Source: Norana najaformis (lineage: Eukaryota; Annelida; Clitellata; Crassiclitellata; Hormogastridae). From it: a stretch of DNA of 64,000 nucleotides. The position numbers and the translations under genes are program-made. The stretch spans positions 23,909,453 through 23,973,452 of the forward strand of contig OZ029916.1 of the NCBI GenBank assembly GCA_964023275.1. The letters run 5' to 3'. Below are positions 47,996-59,659 of this stretch, one piece after another. The notes beneath the pieces were generated by a model, which made no database searches, was not told the origin of the DNA, and saw only the letters and a list, made by a program, of their open reading frames with translations. Within the stretch, counting starts at the first letter, position 1. Each line of letters opens with the position of its first letter.

Positions 47996-48519
47996 TTACT
48001 GTTCGTCTTCTTCTTGGTGAATTAGTTCTGTTAGCTCGAGAAGTGTTCTTGCAATCGCTGGATGGCGACTTGCCAAGTGCGTGAGCCACAGCCCGAATTC
48101 CTTCAAATCGTTGTAGTTGTCTTCACACGTCGTTCTGTTCGAACTGGTTTGGTCGGCGGTCTTTCTGTCTTCATCGCGATTGGTGCCACTCCCATCGCTT
48201 AAGGACCGGACGCATCCACGGCACCACGGCGGAGCATCATCATAGTGGCTTTTGCTGCAACACGTCTCTTGCGTTCCTGGGCATGTCTCCCGTGAAGCTG
48301 AAGAAGGACCGGGCAGAATGACTGGATGATCCGCAGAACCTAAGCCTCCTGTCCAGTTGGATCGGTCAGCGGTTCTGGTCATATTGGTTGTCAAGAGTTT
48401 CACTATCTCGACGACGACAGGACTGTCCAGGTCGACTTCTGTGTTCTCTATCAGGTACAGAATGGCCTGCAGACCGCAGTCATGGTAGCCCAGCAGTTCT
48501 GCCAACGAGTGAGACATAG
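47996..48519 (-). CDS. Terminal coding exon, possibly with an Orange-like domain
   Basis: The minus strand has a textbook acceptor (ttttgcgttttccag, AG at 48521-48520). It is followed by an open segment of about 173 codons to TAA at 47998-47996. It starts MSHSLAELLGYHDCGLQAIL, followed by YLIENTEVDLDSPVVVEIV. The spacing GYxxC...YL...E.vD.dsP......L resembles the Orange domain of Hes/Hey/Helt bHLH proteins, where this domain also begins in the last exon. The middle is Ser/Thr/Cys-rich and low in conservation. The end (FGLWLTHLASRHPAIARTLL) is helical and acidic. No WRPW tail is present, and no bHLH exon was found upstream to 51 kb, so the family call is tentative although the exon itself looks real. 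Confidence 0.58.
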
Positions 48520-48521
48520 CT

Positions 48522-50229
48522 GGAAAACGCAAAAGCAATCAGTTCAAGAAACTTGCCATAGCTTATCTAAAGGTGTTATATAATTGCCGGAAACACTAAG
48601 GATCTATGATTTGTAGGAGAAGGAAGTTTCAACATGAAAGGTTGAGGTTGGATTTGCCTTTGGTCACAAACAAGGTTTCTCGGCAATTTTAACTGTCGGA
48701 TTTAATGTCAGATCTCAACTGTAATCTTTCTTCCGTCACGAGAACCGTTTTATTTACAGGGTCTCGATTTCCTGACTTAGACTGATATGGCAGACCAAAA
48801 GACAAGTGCCAAACGGGCTATGGTGGTTAGCAAGCGAGGAAATTTGATTTTCGCTTCTGGGAAAATGCGGGATAAAAATGGCCAGGTACAATACATTACA
48901 CTGCATTAATCACATTATATTTATTTCAATGCAATAAACATGGTTTTTAATTAAACCAGTTGGACATGGGGCCATAATAGGCTTAATTGGAACATAGTAA
49001 GCCTAAACGTAAGGTAAGTTAAGGTATGCGTCACTATCACGTCTCATCCTCAAAAGTTCTTAGATGCGTGGTTCCTTGGGTTGAAGGATTTTGACTAAAG
49101 TGCAAAGAAGATGGCATACCTTACATATTGTATGTATTGAAAATGAATTGTCGACGTCATTCGTCGCGCCAGGATGCAAAACTCGGATGCTGGCAAACCC
49201 ATTACCAATAGACGGATACCTGCCTCATGGCACCAAATCTAAACATGTTTTGAAAACCTTGCCAACCTTCATGCATCCCTCTGTGTTCCGATGCTCTGAA
49301 TTATTCAGCTGCAGAGTTAAGATTACAAGGTTGAAGAATTGTCCGACTCCAGCCGGTGATTCCATAACGCCAAATTTATGAGCAGCGAATGGAATTGTTG
49401 GCGGTAGAAATATATTCTGATATCTGCTGAAGAACATGTAGGCTACTTAATATTTCAAGAGCTGAGTGTCTTCAGATAAGCTAACTCTTGCGAAAGAATT
49501 TTGGCATGCGAAGGTCTTTTCCTTGGACAATGATTATTATACAAGGGCATAGGCTTCTAGGTGAGATAAACAGGCCTACGTGAAGCTTCTGGCCTTGACT
49601 GTACTGTACACATTAATAACTAAATACAATAGTCTGTCAATCAGCAACATACAGGGGGGTCAATTTATGACCCACTGGGAGAAAAGGTACCAAATCTGGG
49701 GTTTCTGGACTAAATAAACCCTGAGGTTAATTGGTGTCATTGGGACAAATGTGGCAATTTGTTATCTCAGTATGTTCCCAAACACCTAAACAAAACTAAA
49801 AGTCCAAAGATGAGAAAATTGATTTAAACAATTAGGTCTGCAGATATTTAAAAGCCACAGCTCCTAAAGTTATGCACAGTTATGGATGTAACATGTAAAA
49901 TAAAACAAGCCTTGTAAGGATTGCAAAGTTTCGCCTGTTAACATTTCCGTATTTTCACGAAAAAAAGGGCTACTGAAAAGTCAAATAATCATCAAAAATC
50001 TGGGACAAAATCAGGAAATTAGACGCCAGTAGGAATTTACTTTGTTTTCCCCTTTCGACACTGTGATACCAAGTTTATGTTCAAGTTAATTAGTCAGTTA
50101 CTCAGACATTTGATATATGCGCCTTTTAAATACATCACAAATGCGATATATAGCAAGCCTAATGATGTAAAAGTCTTTCAGAACAAAACGTTCGTCATTT
50201 AGCAAACAATGCTCAGATAACGAGAAGAG
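48522..50229. other. No gene seen (probable intron of the minus-strand gene)
   Basis: Upstream of the 48.5 kb acceptor. Includes a gtaaggtaagttaaggta patch (49010) like the tract at 4505-4690. No upstream exon was identified. Confidence 0.45.
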
Positions 50230-50732
50230 TCACCACTGGTAAGCCCCCGCACACACAAAAAGCCTAACTCCCAGAGTCGCATCCAAGTTGACAGGACCAT
50301 TTTGAGTCGAAGATGACGAACGATGACGGGCGATGATGTCCGCAGTACACGATAACACACCATCGTCCGGCAGCCCCTGGTAGATGGTAGAGGAAATCTC
50401 CCGAGCAAGACAGGTTTCCGCCGCCGGTCGCAGTACGTACCTCTCCGTAGTTGACGGTCTACTCAAGTCCTTCCATCATCGAATCCAAGATATTCCCGGT
50501 CACAGACTGCGTAAGCAGGTCTACAGGTCTGAGGTTCGATTGAGAACCCAGTCACCCCTTGAAAAGTGAACTGGTCCAATTTCGGCAAGGTTTCGATGAC
50601 ACGCGACCGAATAACGTCGGAAAACATAGTGTAGTACGCGGATTCAAACGATAAATCCGAAGAGTCAACTCGGTTACAGTAGTAATCCGAACGTATAAGA
50701 TTATCGATCAACATCGACGCTGAGACGAACAA
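50230..50732 (-). CDS. Two abutting unrecognised frames, possible frameshifted gene piece
   Basis: On the minus strand the frame 50732-50463 (ends YAVCDREYLGFDDGRT, stop) is followed by an overlapping frame 50466-50230 (SRPSTTERYVLRPAAETCLA, then IYQGLPDDGVLSC). Together they give about 165 residues of complex composition. One indel at the junction would join them. There are no splice consensus boundaries or known motifs, so this may be chance or a decayed gene. Confidence 0.22.
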
Positions 50733-50752
50733 TTTGCCAAAATCTCAAAGTA

Positions 50753-50801
50753 TGCAAACATGCGGCAACATCAAGAACTTTTATGTTGCCGCATGTTTGC
50801 A
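50753..50801. other. Perfect 19-bp hairpin
   Basis: tgcaaacatgcggcaacat, an 11-nt loop, then its exact reverse complement (50783-50801). Pairing beyond the stem is patchy. It could be a small-RNA precursor or a foldback remnant. Confidence 0.9.
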
Positions 50802-52004
50802 GACTCTGTCATTTGCCGGCTGTTTACTAATTAGGCTAGACATGGGACTTACCCTTACTTACATGGGGCTTACTATGGCTTTCTGAGTTATTATTAACAG
50901 AATAAGCAGAACGAAATGACACAACCGACTGAGCAGAACGAACAGATAAGAGAGTTCCAAAATCTTGGTCCAGCAACTGAAAAACCCATTCACCAATACA
51001 GTTCTAGTCTTAGGTAGGCCTATTACCAGGGAAAGGCAACCAGTTTAGTTCTACCTGTTTGAATACCGATTAGCCTGGCGAATGAGGACTGAGTGTAAGT
51101 AGAATATCGTGGAATGTAAATGGATAACGAGAAAAAACAATACTGCACTGTGTGCTATACATCCACTTTCAGTTTCGTTCATCTTTGCCTGAATTATGCC
51201 CATAGTAACATGTACATAAACATGCTACAAATACAAGGCCTCGAGATGCACCATTTTACTGGAAAAGGTACCACAAGTGGCTTGGCTTTGGCTATTCTTA
51301 ACAAATCTTAATTTCGTTCAACTTGGTTTTCTCTGTAAATACGCATCCCTTTTTGGCACCTTTTCTCCCAAAGGGTTATATGTATATTTGGAATCAATGG
51401 GAGGGAAAGACCTGTGAACGGGGCTTGAATTAACAGAGGGACAATGTCTTGAATTAAGAGAGAAAACGGTGTCTGTTCAGAAATGCAAAGTGCATCACCG
51501 TCCACTTCAGACTAACATCCGAAATTATTTCAGTACTCTATTTTAAGCCAAAGCGAAAGATTTAGTCATCTGCAATTAATTTGTCTGAAAAGCTGTTGCT
51601 TGCTTCGAAGAGACGAGCGATAATAAGATACTTAAGGTGCTCGCACAGTCAACGGAGGAATCCGCTTACCTGGACCGATTGTAGACACGCGTCTACGTCG
51701 GAGCAAAGCAAGGGTGGCTCGTAGTAAGTCACGGCCTACAGGCACTCACTACTAATAATCGACGGTCGAATGCAAACTTGCGTGACCCATTCCTAAATAA
51801 GACGTAATAGGCTACCCCACCTACCCTGGCGACCCTGTCTTTATGTCTGTCTCTTACTCTTCCTTACTCTGTGTCTCTGCCTCGGTGGCTCATTTCCTCC
51901 CTCCTCCCTCTCACTGGCGCATCGTGAGTACCTGGGACTGCGGGCGTCATCCGTCTTGTCGGTTTCTGCCTATGGAGGGTCGGACGCAGTCAAGCGTCGT
52001 TGGC
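50802..52004. other. No gene seen
   Basis: No exon, element or repeat was recognised. Confidence 0.45.
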
Positions 52005-52240
52005 GAAATGGCCGCCGACGCCACAAAGGACAACAGCGGCGACTACGAACGAGATGACGACGACGACGACGATGATGAAAGTGGATTGATGATGATGATG
52101 ATGATTATAGTGATTATCATTGTTATCACCATTGTTGTTGCTGCTGCTGCTGTTGTTGTTGTTACCAGCATCAGTAGTAGTAGCAGCAGTAGTAGCAGTA
52201 TGATTCACGATAACGACTGTGATGACTGATGATGATAATG
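52005..52240 (+). repeat. Compound trinucleotide cluster (GAC/GAT/TGT/CTG/TAG)
   Basis: Blocks of gac, gat, att, tgt, ctg, tag and cag triplets. It is preceded by gcgaaATGGcc, a good start context that opens MAADATKDNSGDYERD followed by an Asp run. A short acidic first exon is conceivable, but the frame soon becomes pure repeat. Confidence 0.85.
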
Positions 52241-52615
52241 ACGAAGGCACTGCACTGTTCATTTATAATTTATTTTCTTTGAAGAGGTTTGAAGCAGAAT
52301 AATGGGCCTTTACACTTGGCTCACATTATGCGAATGACGAATTAGAGTTTGACCATTACTGGCAGTTGGTTCAATAAACGACAGAAATGTGATAATACAC
52401 ACCCAGAGTAGGTCGATGCTGAGATGCATCCTAACAGAAGCAGCATTGTCACATGATGGCTAGCAATCTTTCTGGTTAATGAAAACGCCAGACTTATTAA
52501 AAGAAAACATCAAACTATAACTATCGAAGATTTTCGTTTCTTTTCAATATTTCCCTTTGGACTGTTTCGCGAAGAGCAACTTCTAGTCTCTAGTACACTT
52601 TTCGGCACTACAGAC
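52241..52615. other. No gene seen
   Basis: Nothing recognised. Confidence 0.5.
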
Positions 52616-52735
52616 ACTATAAACAGTACACAGTATAGACAGTACACAGTATAAACAGTACACAGTATAAACAGTACACAGTATAAACAGTACACAGTAC
52701 AGACAGTATAGATAGTACAGACAGCATAGACAGGG
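52616..52735 (+). repeat. 16-bp minisatellite
   Basis: Unit cagtataaacagtaca, about five good copies and two or three diverged ones at the right end. Confidence 0.95.
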
Positions 52736-54735
52736 TTCAAGACGAATAAATGGGAACATGGATGTTCAGAGTAGAGCCTCGCGGTCAAGAAAAGGCAGTG
52801 TTTAGGACGAAATGGGTTGTCGGACGCAATCCAGTGGAGGGAAGTAAGTTCTTCTCCAATGTGTGAAAAGAATGAAGTGGAGGGGATGTTGTGAACCAGT
52901 AACAGGTGAGTCCCACCATCGCCTCACAAACCGCACTCTTGTCTGAGAACAAAAAAGACTCTTTAACGTGAGTCTTTCAGTGACCAGAATATATAGCCAG
53001 ACATTTTGAGTTAGCGTAAGAAGAAATATTCCATGTCATAAATCAATTTGAAGCCAACGCTCTGTTTCATTTCTGATAAGTCAGGTTGGACATTGACATT
53101 CTCTTACCGTGTTGGAATGGATTACATCCGCCTCTTAGTATGTATAATTCAGGTTCCATGTCCGGCGTCAGGGTGTTTTGCACCCTAGGGGAACCATTCA
53201 CCGCACACCCTTACCCCTTCCTTGACAGCCACATTTGCTGGGTTCACTTTGGGCCCATAGATGGCACAGTGGCATAATTCTTGCCCACGTGGGCCCAATG
53301 TCTGGGTTAACTTTAAAACACGGATGTTTTACATCTGAATTCATCCATTACTAAGAATTTCGCATTTCTACCTCATAATTTCAACTTTAGTCTATGCATT
53401 CAATGTACAGTCGCAACACATTAAATTCCACTAGTCTAGAATTTTATTTTCTGCGTTTTTAGTTTAGCACAAATATGTAGAAACAAGTTCTTGCAAGGAT
53501 ATGTTTCGAGCAATGTCCTAATATGGGCCACAGTCCTACAAGTCTTTCCTGTAATATGGATGTTAATTTTCGCATGTATGATTTATCAGCTTGAGTTTGG
53601 AGAAGCTTTGCTAACCACTGGCTATAGAAACATAGTCAAAATAATTCTAAGAGCAGTAACACTGCTGGGAACAGTATCTGTCAGTTTACTCTTCCAGATG
53701 ATGTTCAGTTCATCTCGTGGAGATACACACGTGTAACTCGTCTAGCAATGGCCTGTAGTTCAACGCAGAGATCAAATGTTTCAATGTCTTTGGAGTCTTT
53801 ATGTGCCAAAGGCTGTTCTAGCCTCAAACAATGCTTCATGATAATCAGCTGCTTTGATGTAGCTTTCTGCAACCAGTGAACACCACATGGGAAGCGAAAC
53901 ACCAAACACAGAACAAATTGATGTAACAGCATGAATTTGTCTTCGCTCGATTGTAGTTCACTTTGGATTTATCTTTGGGATTCTGAATAATTTAATCATC
54001 TCTTTCGTATGTAAATTGCGGACTGGATCTGTTTCAAAAGTATCTTTCACTCTTCAGCAAGTTCGTCTGCTTCTACCATCGTTTTCTCAAACTTTGCATT
54101 ACTTCATGGCTCAGTTCAGCCCGTCATCCGCGGGATTGGATCATTTAAAGTCCAAGTTGCGCAATGCTTTTGTATTGTTTTGTCGATTTATTTCAGCAAT
54201 AAAGGCTGAATTTTTATGGGCGCCCTTCTTGCCGCCCCCAAATTGCGCCCCCCTAGGCAGCCGCCTAGTTCGATTAGTGGCGCGCGGTTCTAACTGGCTC
54301 TAACACGATGACAGTCGCAAGAACCATCCATTGACGGCTGCGACCACCGTATAGTGCATCATTATGGGACACATAAGACTTTAAAAAGGCAGGCGTATTT
54401 ACGATCCTGTTCGCGTGTGCCTAGTTAATTCAAGAAGTGGCGTTCAGTTGAAGGCGGTGCTTGGCACGCTGCCAAGCTAAACGTGTCAATCGGTTTAAGT
54501 GGAGTAACGAAACGCGTAGCACCCAGCCAACTTAGAACCCGTCAATGGTTAAGTAAAAAAATGGTACGTTTGGCACTCTGCCAACACTCTTTCTTCCCTA
54601 AGTTCTTTACAGACGCACCAATTGCTTGGTTACAAAATTGCCTGTACAACTGCCACGTCGATCGTTCACTCCAAATTTCACTACTCCAAACTTCGCTTAC
54701 ATTCGCCAACTATTCAATTTCTACATATATTCATT
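52736..54735. other. No gene seen
   Basis: A consensus donor CAG|GTGAGT at about 52907 has no open frame leading into it. The plus frame at 53491-53736 is hydrophobic and unrecognised. Confidence 0.45.
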
Positions 54736-54900
54736 CTTCTTCATACCTTTCTCTCTCTCATTCTCTCCCTCATTCTCGCTCTCATTCTACTCACTCATTC
54801 ACTCGCTCACTCTTTCACTCATTCACTCACCCATCCGGCTCTCCCAATCCCTCACACACCCATACTCACCCACCCACCCACTCACTCATTCTCTCGTTCT
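54736..54900 (+). repeat. CTCATT/CACTC pyrimidine-rich tract
   Basis: Imperfect cattcact and tctct words; produces long artefactual frames in all three plus frames. Confidence 0.9.
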
Positions 54901-54919
54901 TGGCCTCCAATCTCCTCTC

Positions 54920-55080
54920 TGTCTCAAATTTAAATTCTGCAACCGCTCCTACAGTAACTCTTTGGAACGATCTCCAGAAAGACCTACGCCAATTCGCCCA
55001 TTTCCCTTCCTCGCCTGTCAATCTGAGCGTTCCTCCTCATGCTCCTCTCCTCCTTCTCCAAACATTTTAAGCTAATCTAT
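54920..55080 (+). pseudogene. CR1-like LINE ORF C-terminus remnant
   Basis: The plus strand reads VTLWNDLQKDLRQFAH, equivalent to the SxxLWNxLPxxLRxF end of CR1/L2 ORF2, with the preceding KFCNRS word in another frame. The following sequence drifts into Pro/Leu-rich codons and a stop near 55070. Only ~50 codons are left. Confidence 0.5.
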
Positions 55081-56287
55081 CTTGCTCCCGCTCCTGCACT
55101 ATCCCACGACAACCATCATCAACGATTTCCACCTTAACACTGTGCTTTCTTCCTCGCCTAACCCCCTTCCCGATTCTAACATGGCACCGAAACTGAATAA
55201 AACACCTGGCTTTGCGGACTTGAGTTGATATAGCACTGGTTTCTTTGCTGGTCTCCCTGATGCGGATTTTGTGTGACGCTGAGAAATTTCAGAGATTTAC
55301 ATTTACAACGTAAGCGCACCAATAATTAAGTAGAACAATGATGCGCTGACACTGCCAACATAAGCGCGTCAGCCAAACTAGATAGCAATAAGCCTGATGC
55401 TCTGGCCACCTAAACAAATTGGAATAATGATAAGCTTGGTGATATGCTAGCGCAAAAGCAAAAGTGATTGAGTTGAACCAGGACTCTCATTTTAAAACAA
55501 CGCCAGTTTTGACAAAGATATCATAACAAGTGGTAAAACTAAACATCGTTGCCTAAATATAGTGTTATTACTACCACAACCAAGATACTGTATTTATTTA
55601 TCATAATTAAAATGTGTATATGGCAACAGATTCCTCAGTCAGACGCACAATTTCTTGGAAATATGTATTGTCTAATAAATGGGTTTTATTTGCAGGATGC
55701 ATCGCTGCATCAGAGGAATCCAGAAACTGGGTAGAAACGCCCTAAAGTTTCAAGAGGAGAATTGTTCCCCTAGAATTTTGGCATGAAAGTTGCGTTTTCA
55801 TGGTCATAATCTTCGGAAAGGCAGCTCGGTTTAAGCCACTTCATTGGAAATTTCGTCTTTCACAAAAAGCACCAAAATCTTAGTATAGAGACTGATTTAA
55901 GTCCTTCAGCTGTTTTATGCAGTCTATGTCACACATGCACCAGTAATATACTACCCAAAACTAAGCCAGAAGTTAGCACCTCTCCTTGGACTCGTAGTGT
56001 CAGGATCATTGTATTGTGTGCATTTTGTGCAGAGTTAATGCATAAAATGTAGTACGACTGCAGGGATGAGGCGGCAACGATTCTCTTCCTTGACATCCTC
56101 CAGATTTTGAAACCTGGATAAGCCATTGCATCACGCAAGCAAGAATAACCTGTTCGGTTGTTGGATTGCTGCCAAATTTGTCTTTCTTCCGAAATATCCT
56201 TCAACCATTATAAAATAAATGGTGTATCAGAATGATCTCTCAAGCTAGTACAAAGCTTTCCAGGAGTTTCTAATTGGGCGCACAAGC
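55081..56287. other. No gene seen
   Basis: The first ~150 bases may be the 3' untranslated part of the LINE remnant. The rest is unremarkable. Confidence 0.45.
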
Positions 56288-56575
56288 TATTACCTTACAT
56301 CACTTTACATTATCTACCTTTATCTAACCACATTAACTACTTTACATTAACTACCTTCATCTAACCACATTAACTACTTTACATTAACTACCTTCATCTA
56401 ACCACATTAACTACCTTCATCTTACTTTGCATTAGCTACCTTCACATAACCACATTAATTACCTTCATTTTACTTTGTAATACTACCTTCATCTAGCTTT
56501 GCATTAACTACCTTCACATAACCACATTAATTACCTTTATCTAACTGCACATTAACTACCTTCAGCTAACTTTGC
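56288..56575 (+). repeat. Degenerate ~23-36 bp tandem array
   Basis: Repeated cattaactaccttcatctaa with alternating aaccac and cttta spacers, about ten partial units. The words are the complement of those in the AAGGTAAG tract at 4505-4690. Confidence 0.9.
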
Positions 56576-56709
56576 AAAAACTGTCTAAGGTTGCGTTCCC
56601 AGTCTTTCATGTAACTCACGACGGTAAAAACTTCGGGCTTTCAAAAGTGATCGGTAGGCTGGCGCTTGCTTAGCGAAGCGGCGCCGAAGAACTGGCGCCA
56701 AGTCTTCAC

Positions 56710-56825
56710 CTGTTCAGCCATTGTTCGGCTGACGAGCAGGTGCACGAGACAAGCACGCTTCCGAAGGGCGACTGGATTTATGCGACTTCTGTCAGAGTAC
56801 ATCATCGTCCAGTGCTCGCTGTCTA
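56710..56825 (-). CDS. Possible internal exon, unrecognised
   Basis: On the minus strand a good acceptor (ccggtctttgtcag, AG at 56827-56826) and a donor ACAG|GTGAAG (GT at 56709-56708) bracket 116 bp. It encodes DSEHWTMMYSDRSRINPVAL followed by RKRACLVHLLVSRTMAEQ. The frame stays open past the donor to 56641. No family recognised. Confidence 0.28.
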
Positions 56826-57162
56826 CTGACAAAGACCGGTACAACAAAAGCCAGCAAAAATGATATCAGAGTAGATCACACGCTGAGCGGACGCACGCGG
56901 ACAGGCAGACATACTTAGGCATTCGTTTATGCACACATGTCACGAGCACCTAGCCGATTCGTTTCTTGCAACAATGAAGGAACCGAAGGAGATTTGAAAA
57001 GCTAATCACTGACCTCGTATTTAGGGCCTGATATGGTCTCAAAGCATGGATGTAATTTTAGAAGCAGTCTGGACGATTCAGTTCAGTGGCTGAAAAGAAA
57101 AGGTCCTTACAGAAACAAGATGACGACAATTCAGGATGATGATATTGAACTCTCTTGACCAC
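56826..57162. other. No gene seen
   Basis: Nothing recognised. Confidence 0.5.
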
Positions 57163-57207
57163 CTATCTAGGCACTCTGCATTGCATAACTGCAGAGCGCC
57201 TAGATAG
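57163..57207. other. 18-bp hairpin with one mismatch
   Basis: ctatctaggcactctgca and tgcagagcgcctagatag flank a 9-nt loop. It lies 15 bases before the (GA)n tract. Confidence 0.9.
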
Positions 57208-57219
57208 ATGATCAGTTCA

Positions 57220-57221
<2 letters not shown>

Positions 57222-57291
<70 letters not shown>
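57222..57291 (+). repeat. (GA)n microsatellite
   Basis: About 35 perfect AG units. Confidence 0.98.
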
Positions 57292-57293
<2 letters not shown>

Positions 57294-57954
57294 AAGAGGG
57301 TCAAGATGGACCATGAAAAAAGTCAGACAACGGTTAGCATCCACATACCGATTCCCATTAATAGGCCATACCACTTGTCAATATCTTTAAAAATTTCAAA
57401 ATATCTCGCCTATGTTGAATTGTGCATTTAGAAAAGTCATTTGGAGTAGACCGCTGCAGATTATTTAATCAATCTCTTCTGTAGTGTTGTCTATCATTAA
57501 AAATAGCTGAAGGCGCTGTTTAAACGAACAGGTGTACATACTGCAGATGTTTGCCAACGGGGTTTCAAAGAAGGCTGTCCACCAGTCGTCAGCTTTTGCA
57601 AGCCATTAAATCAAACGAGTAGTCGTAACCTCTTCAGGTCATCATTCGTGTGAACTAAGTAACTTCATATTCACACCAGTTCGTGAGGCCATCCATCTAT
57701 CTGTCTAGACTCTCCTTCCTGCCTTGTGTGATCGGATTTCTTTCATCGTGACCCGTTTCACAGTCGTCCAACACTCGTTCTTCAGTCGTTGTTGAAAAGG
57801 TTCAATTTTCATCAGTCCATCAGCCCTACAGCGCAGACATCGTGGACCCGTTTCTCCGTCTTACGTTCGTGTGTCCCTCCCACTCTTACTTGGACGTTTC
57901 AGTAGAATTAGATTTCCAACCAAACGCAACACATAACATTTCTAACTTTGTTTA
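57292..57954. other. No gene seen
   Basis: Nothing recognised. Confidence 0.5.
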
Positions 57955-58245
57955 GACTCGGTAGTACCTTGATCCGTGATCCAGCAGTTGCGGGTTCGAG
58001 CCTACTTACTGAGTGGAGCCCGTGTAACACGGGCCTGGGCAACTTGTTCAATGTTCATGCATGATCTGTGTCTGTTACCAAGCATTATAACTTGGTATCG
58101 GCGGAAGCTGGGAAGTGGAGGTGGAGTCTGAGTAGATGTACCCCACAATAACAGACCCACGCCGGGTTTTGCCTCAACTTGGACAAAACCAGGTTGCTGC
58201 GATGTTGACCAAAACGAGATGCTTAAGATGAAGTCCTAAGCAAAG
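57955..58245 (+). repeat. SINE-like element
   Basis: A tRNA-like head (actcggtagtaccttgatcc, B box GGTTCGAGCC at 57993-58002) is followed by a ~200-bp body. The body includes two self-complementary words (gcccgtg/cacgggc at 58018 and accaag/cttggt at 58078). No clear tail or target duplication. Confidence 0.45.
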
Positions 58246-59137
58246 AGGCTTTGCAAGGCGAACCCAGACACGGCGAAATCCAGCTATACTCCCCATTTGA
58301 CAAAGGCGCACGTTTCGGTTTCGATAAGGGTGGCCCACAGAAATAATAACATTAAAAACGGATATGACAATATTGGTAAAATAAATGGAGATAAATTAGG
58401 AAAACTAAAGTGAAAATGTTGCGAACATAGAGAAAACACAGAGCTACAGCGAAAAAAGACAAATGACTAAAGTATCATCAGAACGTTTGGTGACTTGAAA
58501 CCTTAACTAAATCTGGCTCCAAAAGGTTTTAAGGACTGAAAATAAAAATAAGTCCTGAAAAGTTTACAATACATGAAAGTAGGTTTCGGGATTTTGGATC
58601 CCCTAAGAGTTTAATCCGGCGAAGAGGTTGAGGATGATGAGGATGAGACCAAAACGCCTTAAGCCAAAGTCGCTGTAAACCGTAAATACCTATTTGATAT
58701 TAAAATTGATATACGGGAGACAATGAATTTTATTCTGCCACAATCCTGATGCAGAATTACAGCATAGTAGTCAACAGTTAGTTAGTTGGTACGAGCGAAG
58801 AACATAGCAAAAGCGTAGTTCGGATTCGAGGCCCAAGGTCACATGTAGAGAGTCAGAAGCCAGAAACTAAGATGACAAAGGTTGAGACCGAAGGACGCAT
58901 TTTGCATTGCGTTTCATTTTTGTCAAGTTCGATAGATGGCGTCAGATATCGCAACTTTGCTACATTGGTAGGCCTATGACTCTACGTGAAGCTGTCTGTA
59001 ACTTTGTAAATTGAATAAAGTGTAATAATATCGAATAGACAGGTGTAGTTTGGTGTTGAGTGGAATAGAATAGAATATAATAGAATGGAATTGAGTGGAG
59101 CAGAGTAGGTGCGTGTCTCTGTAAAGGTCTCGTCCAC
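58246..59137. other. No gene seen; decayed SINE head and GAAT tract
   Basis: A minus-strand B-box-like GGGCCTCGAATCCG lies at 58834-58821. A tggaat/agaat tract runs 59058-59105. Confidence 0.45.
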
Positions 59138-59640
59138 GTGACAGTGGCCATTAGCCAACCCACACTTCTGGCCTCACTTGATCTTAGCGCCGCGTTTGAT
59201 ACCACTGATCATGGGATGCTCATCTCCAGGTTCAGCACCAGTTTCGGCATTTCTGGATCTAACCTCAGCTGGCTCACATCCTATTTGTCAGATCGCTCTC
59301 AAACCATTCAAATCAGCCAGTCAATGTCTACTTCTTCTCCTCTCGAGGAGAAGTGGTGTTCCTCAGGGCTCTATGCTTGGCCCAATACTTTCCTGCGTTC
59401 ATTTCTCCTCTTGGTCATCTTGTATCTTATTTCGACATTTCTCATCAGCAGTATGCCGATGACACTCAATTATATATTGCCCTCTCATCTGACGGCCTTG
59501 ATACTTGTATTGGCACGCTTGAACTGTGCAAGCTTTCATGGTTCTATCAAAATGGTCTTTATCTTTGAATTCAATTCCCGGTCTCTACCATTTTGTTCAT
59601 CAGGCCTATCGGACTGCCTTCGAGCTTAGACTTGGCCAGT
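59138..59640 (+). pseudogene. CR1-like LINE reverse transcriptase fragment
   Basis: The plus strand in one frame reads LASLDLSAAFDTTDHGMLIS and WLTSYLSDRSQTIQIS. In a second it reads RRSGVPQGSMLGPILS. In a third it reads QYADDTQLYIALS and WFYQNGLYL. This is the order of CR1 RT motifs: FDxxDH, GVPQGSVLGP, YADD (59452-59463), then the WxxxNGLxLN thumb. Two or more frameshifts kill it. It ends near 59640, where a different LINE takes over. Same family as 16205-16845. Confidence 0.88.
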
Positions 59641-59659
59641 TTTCCATATAATCACAAAT

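Noticed and set aside
52510..52788. Cys/Tyr/Val-rich minus-strand frame
   Set aside because: It is the translation of the 16-bp minisatellite.
54483..55075. Three overlapping plus-strand frames of 103-195 codons
   Set aside because: Their middles are pure CTCATT-type repeat; only the last ~50 codons show LINE similarity, annotated separately.
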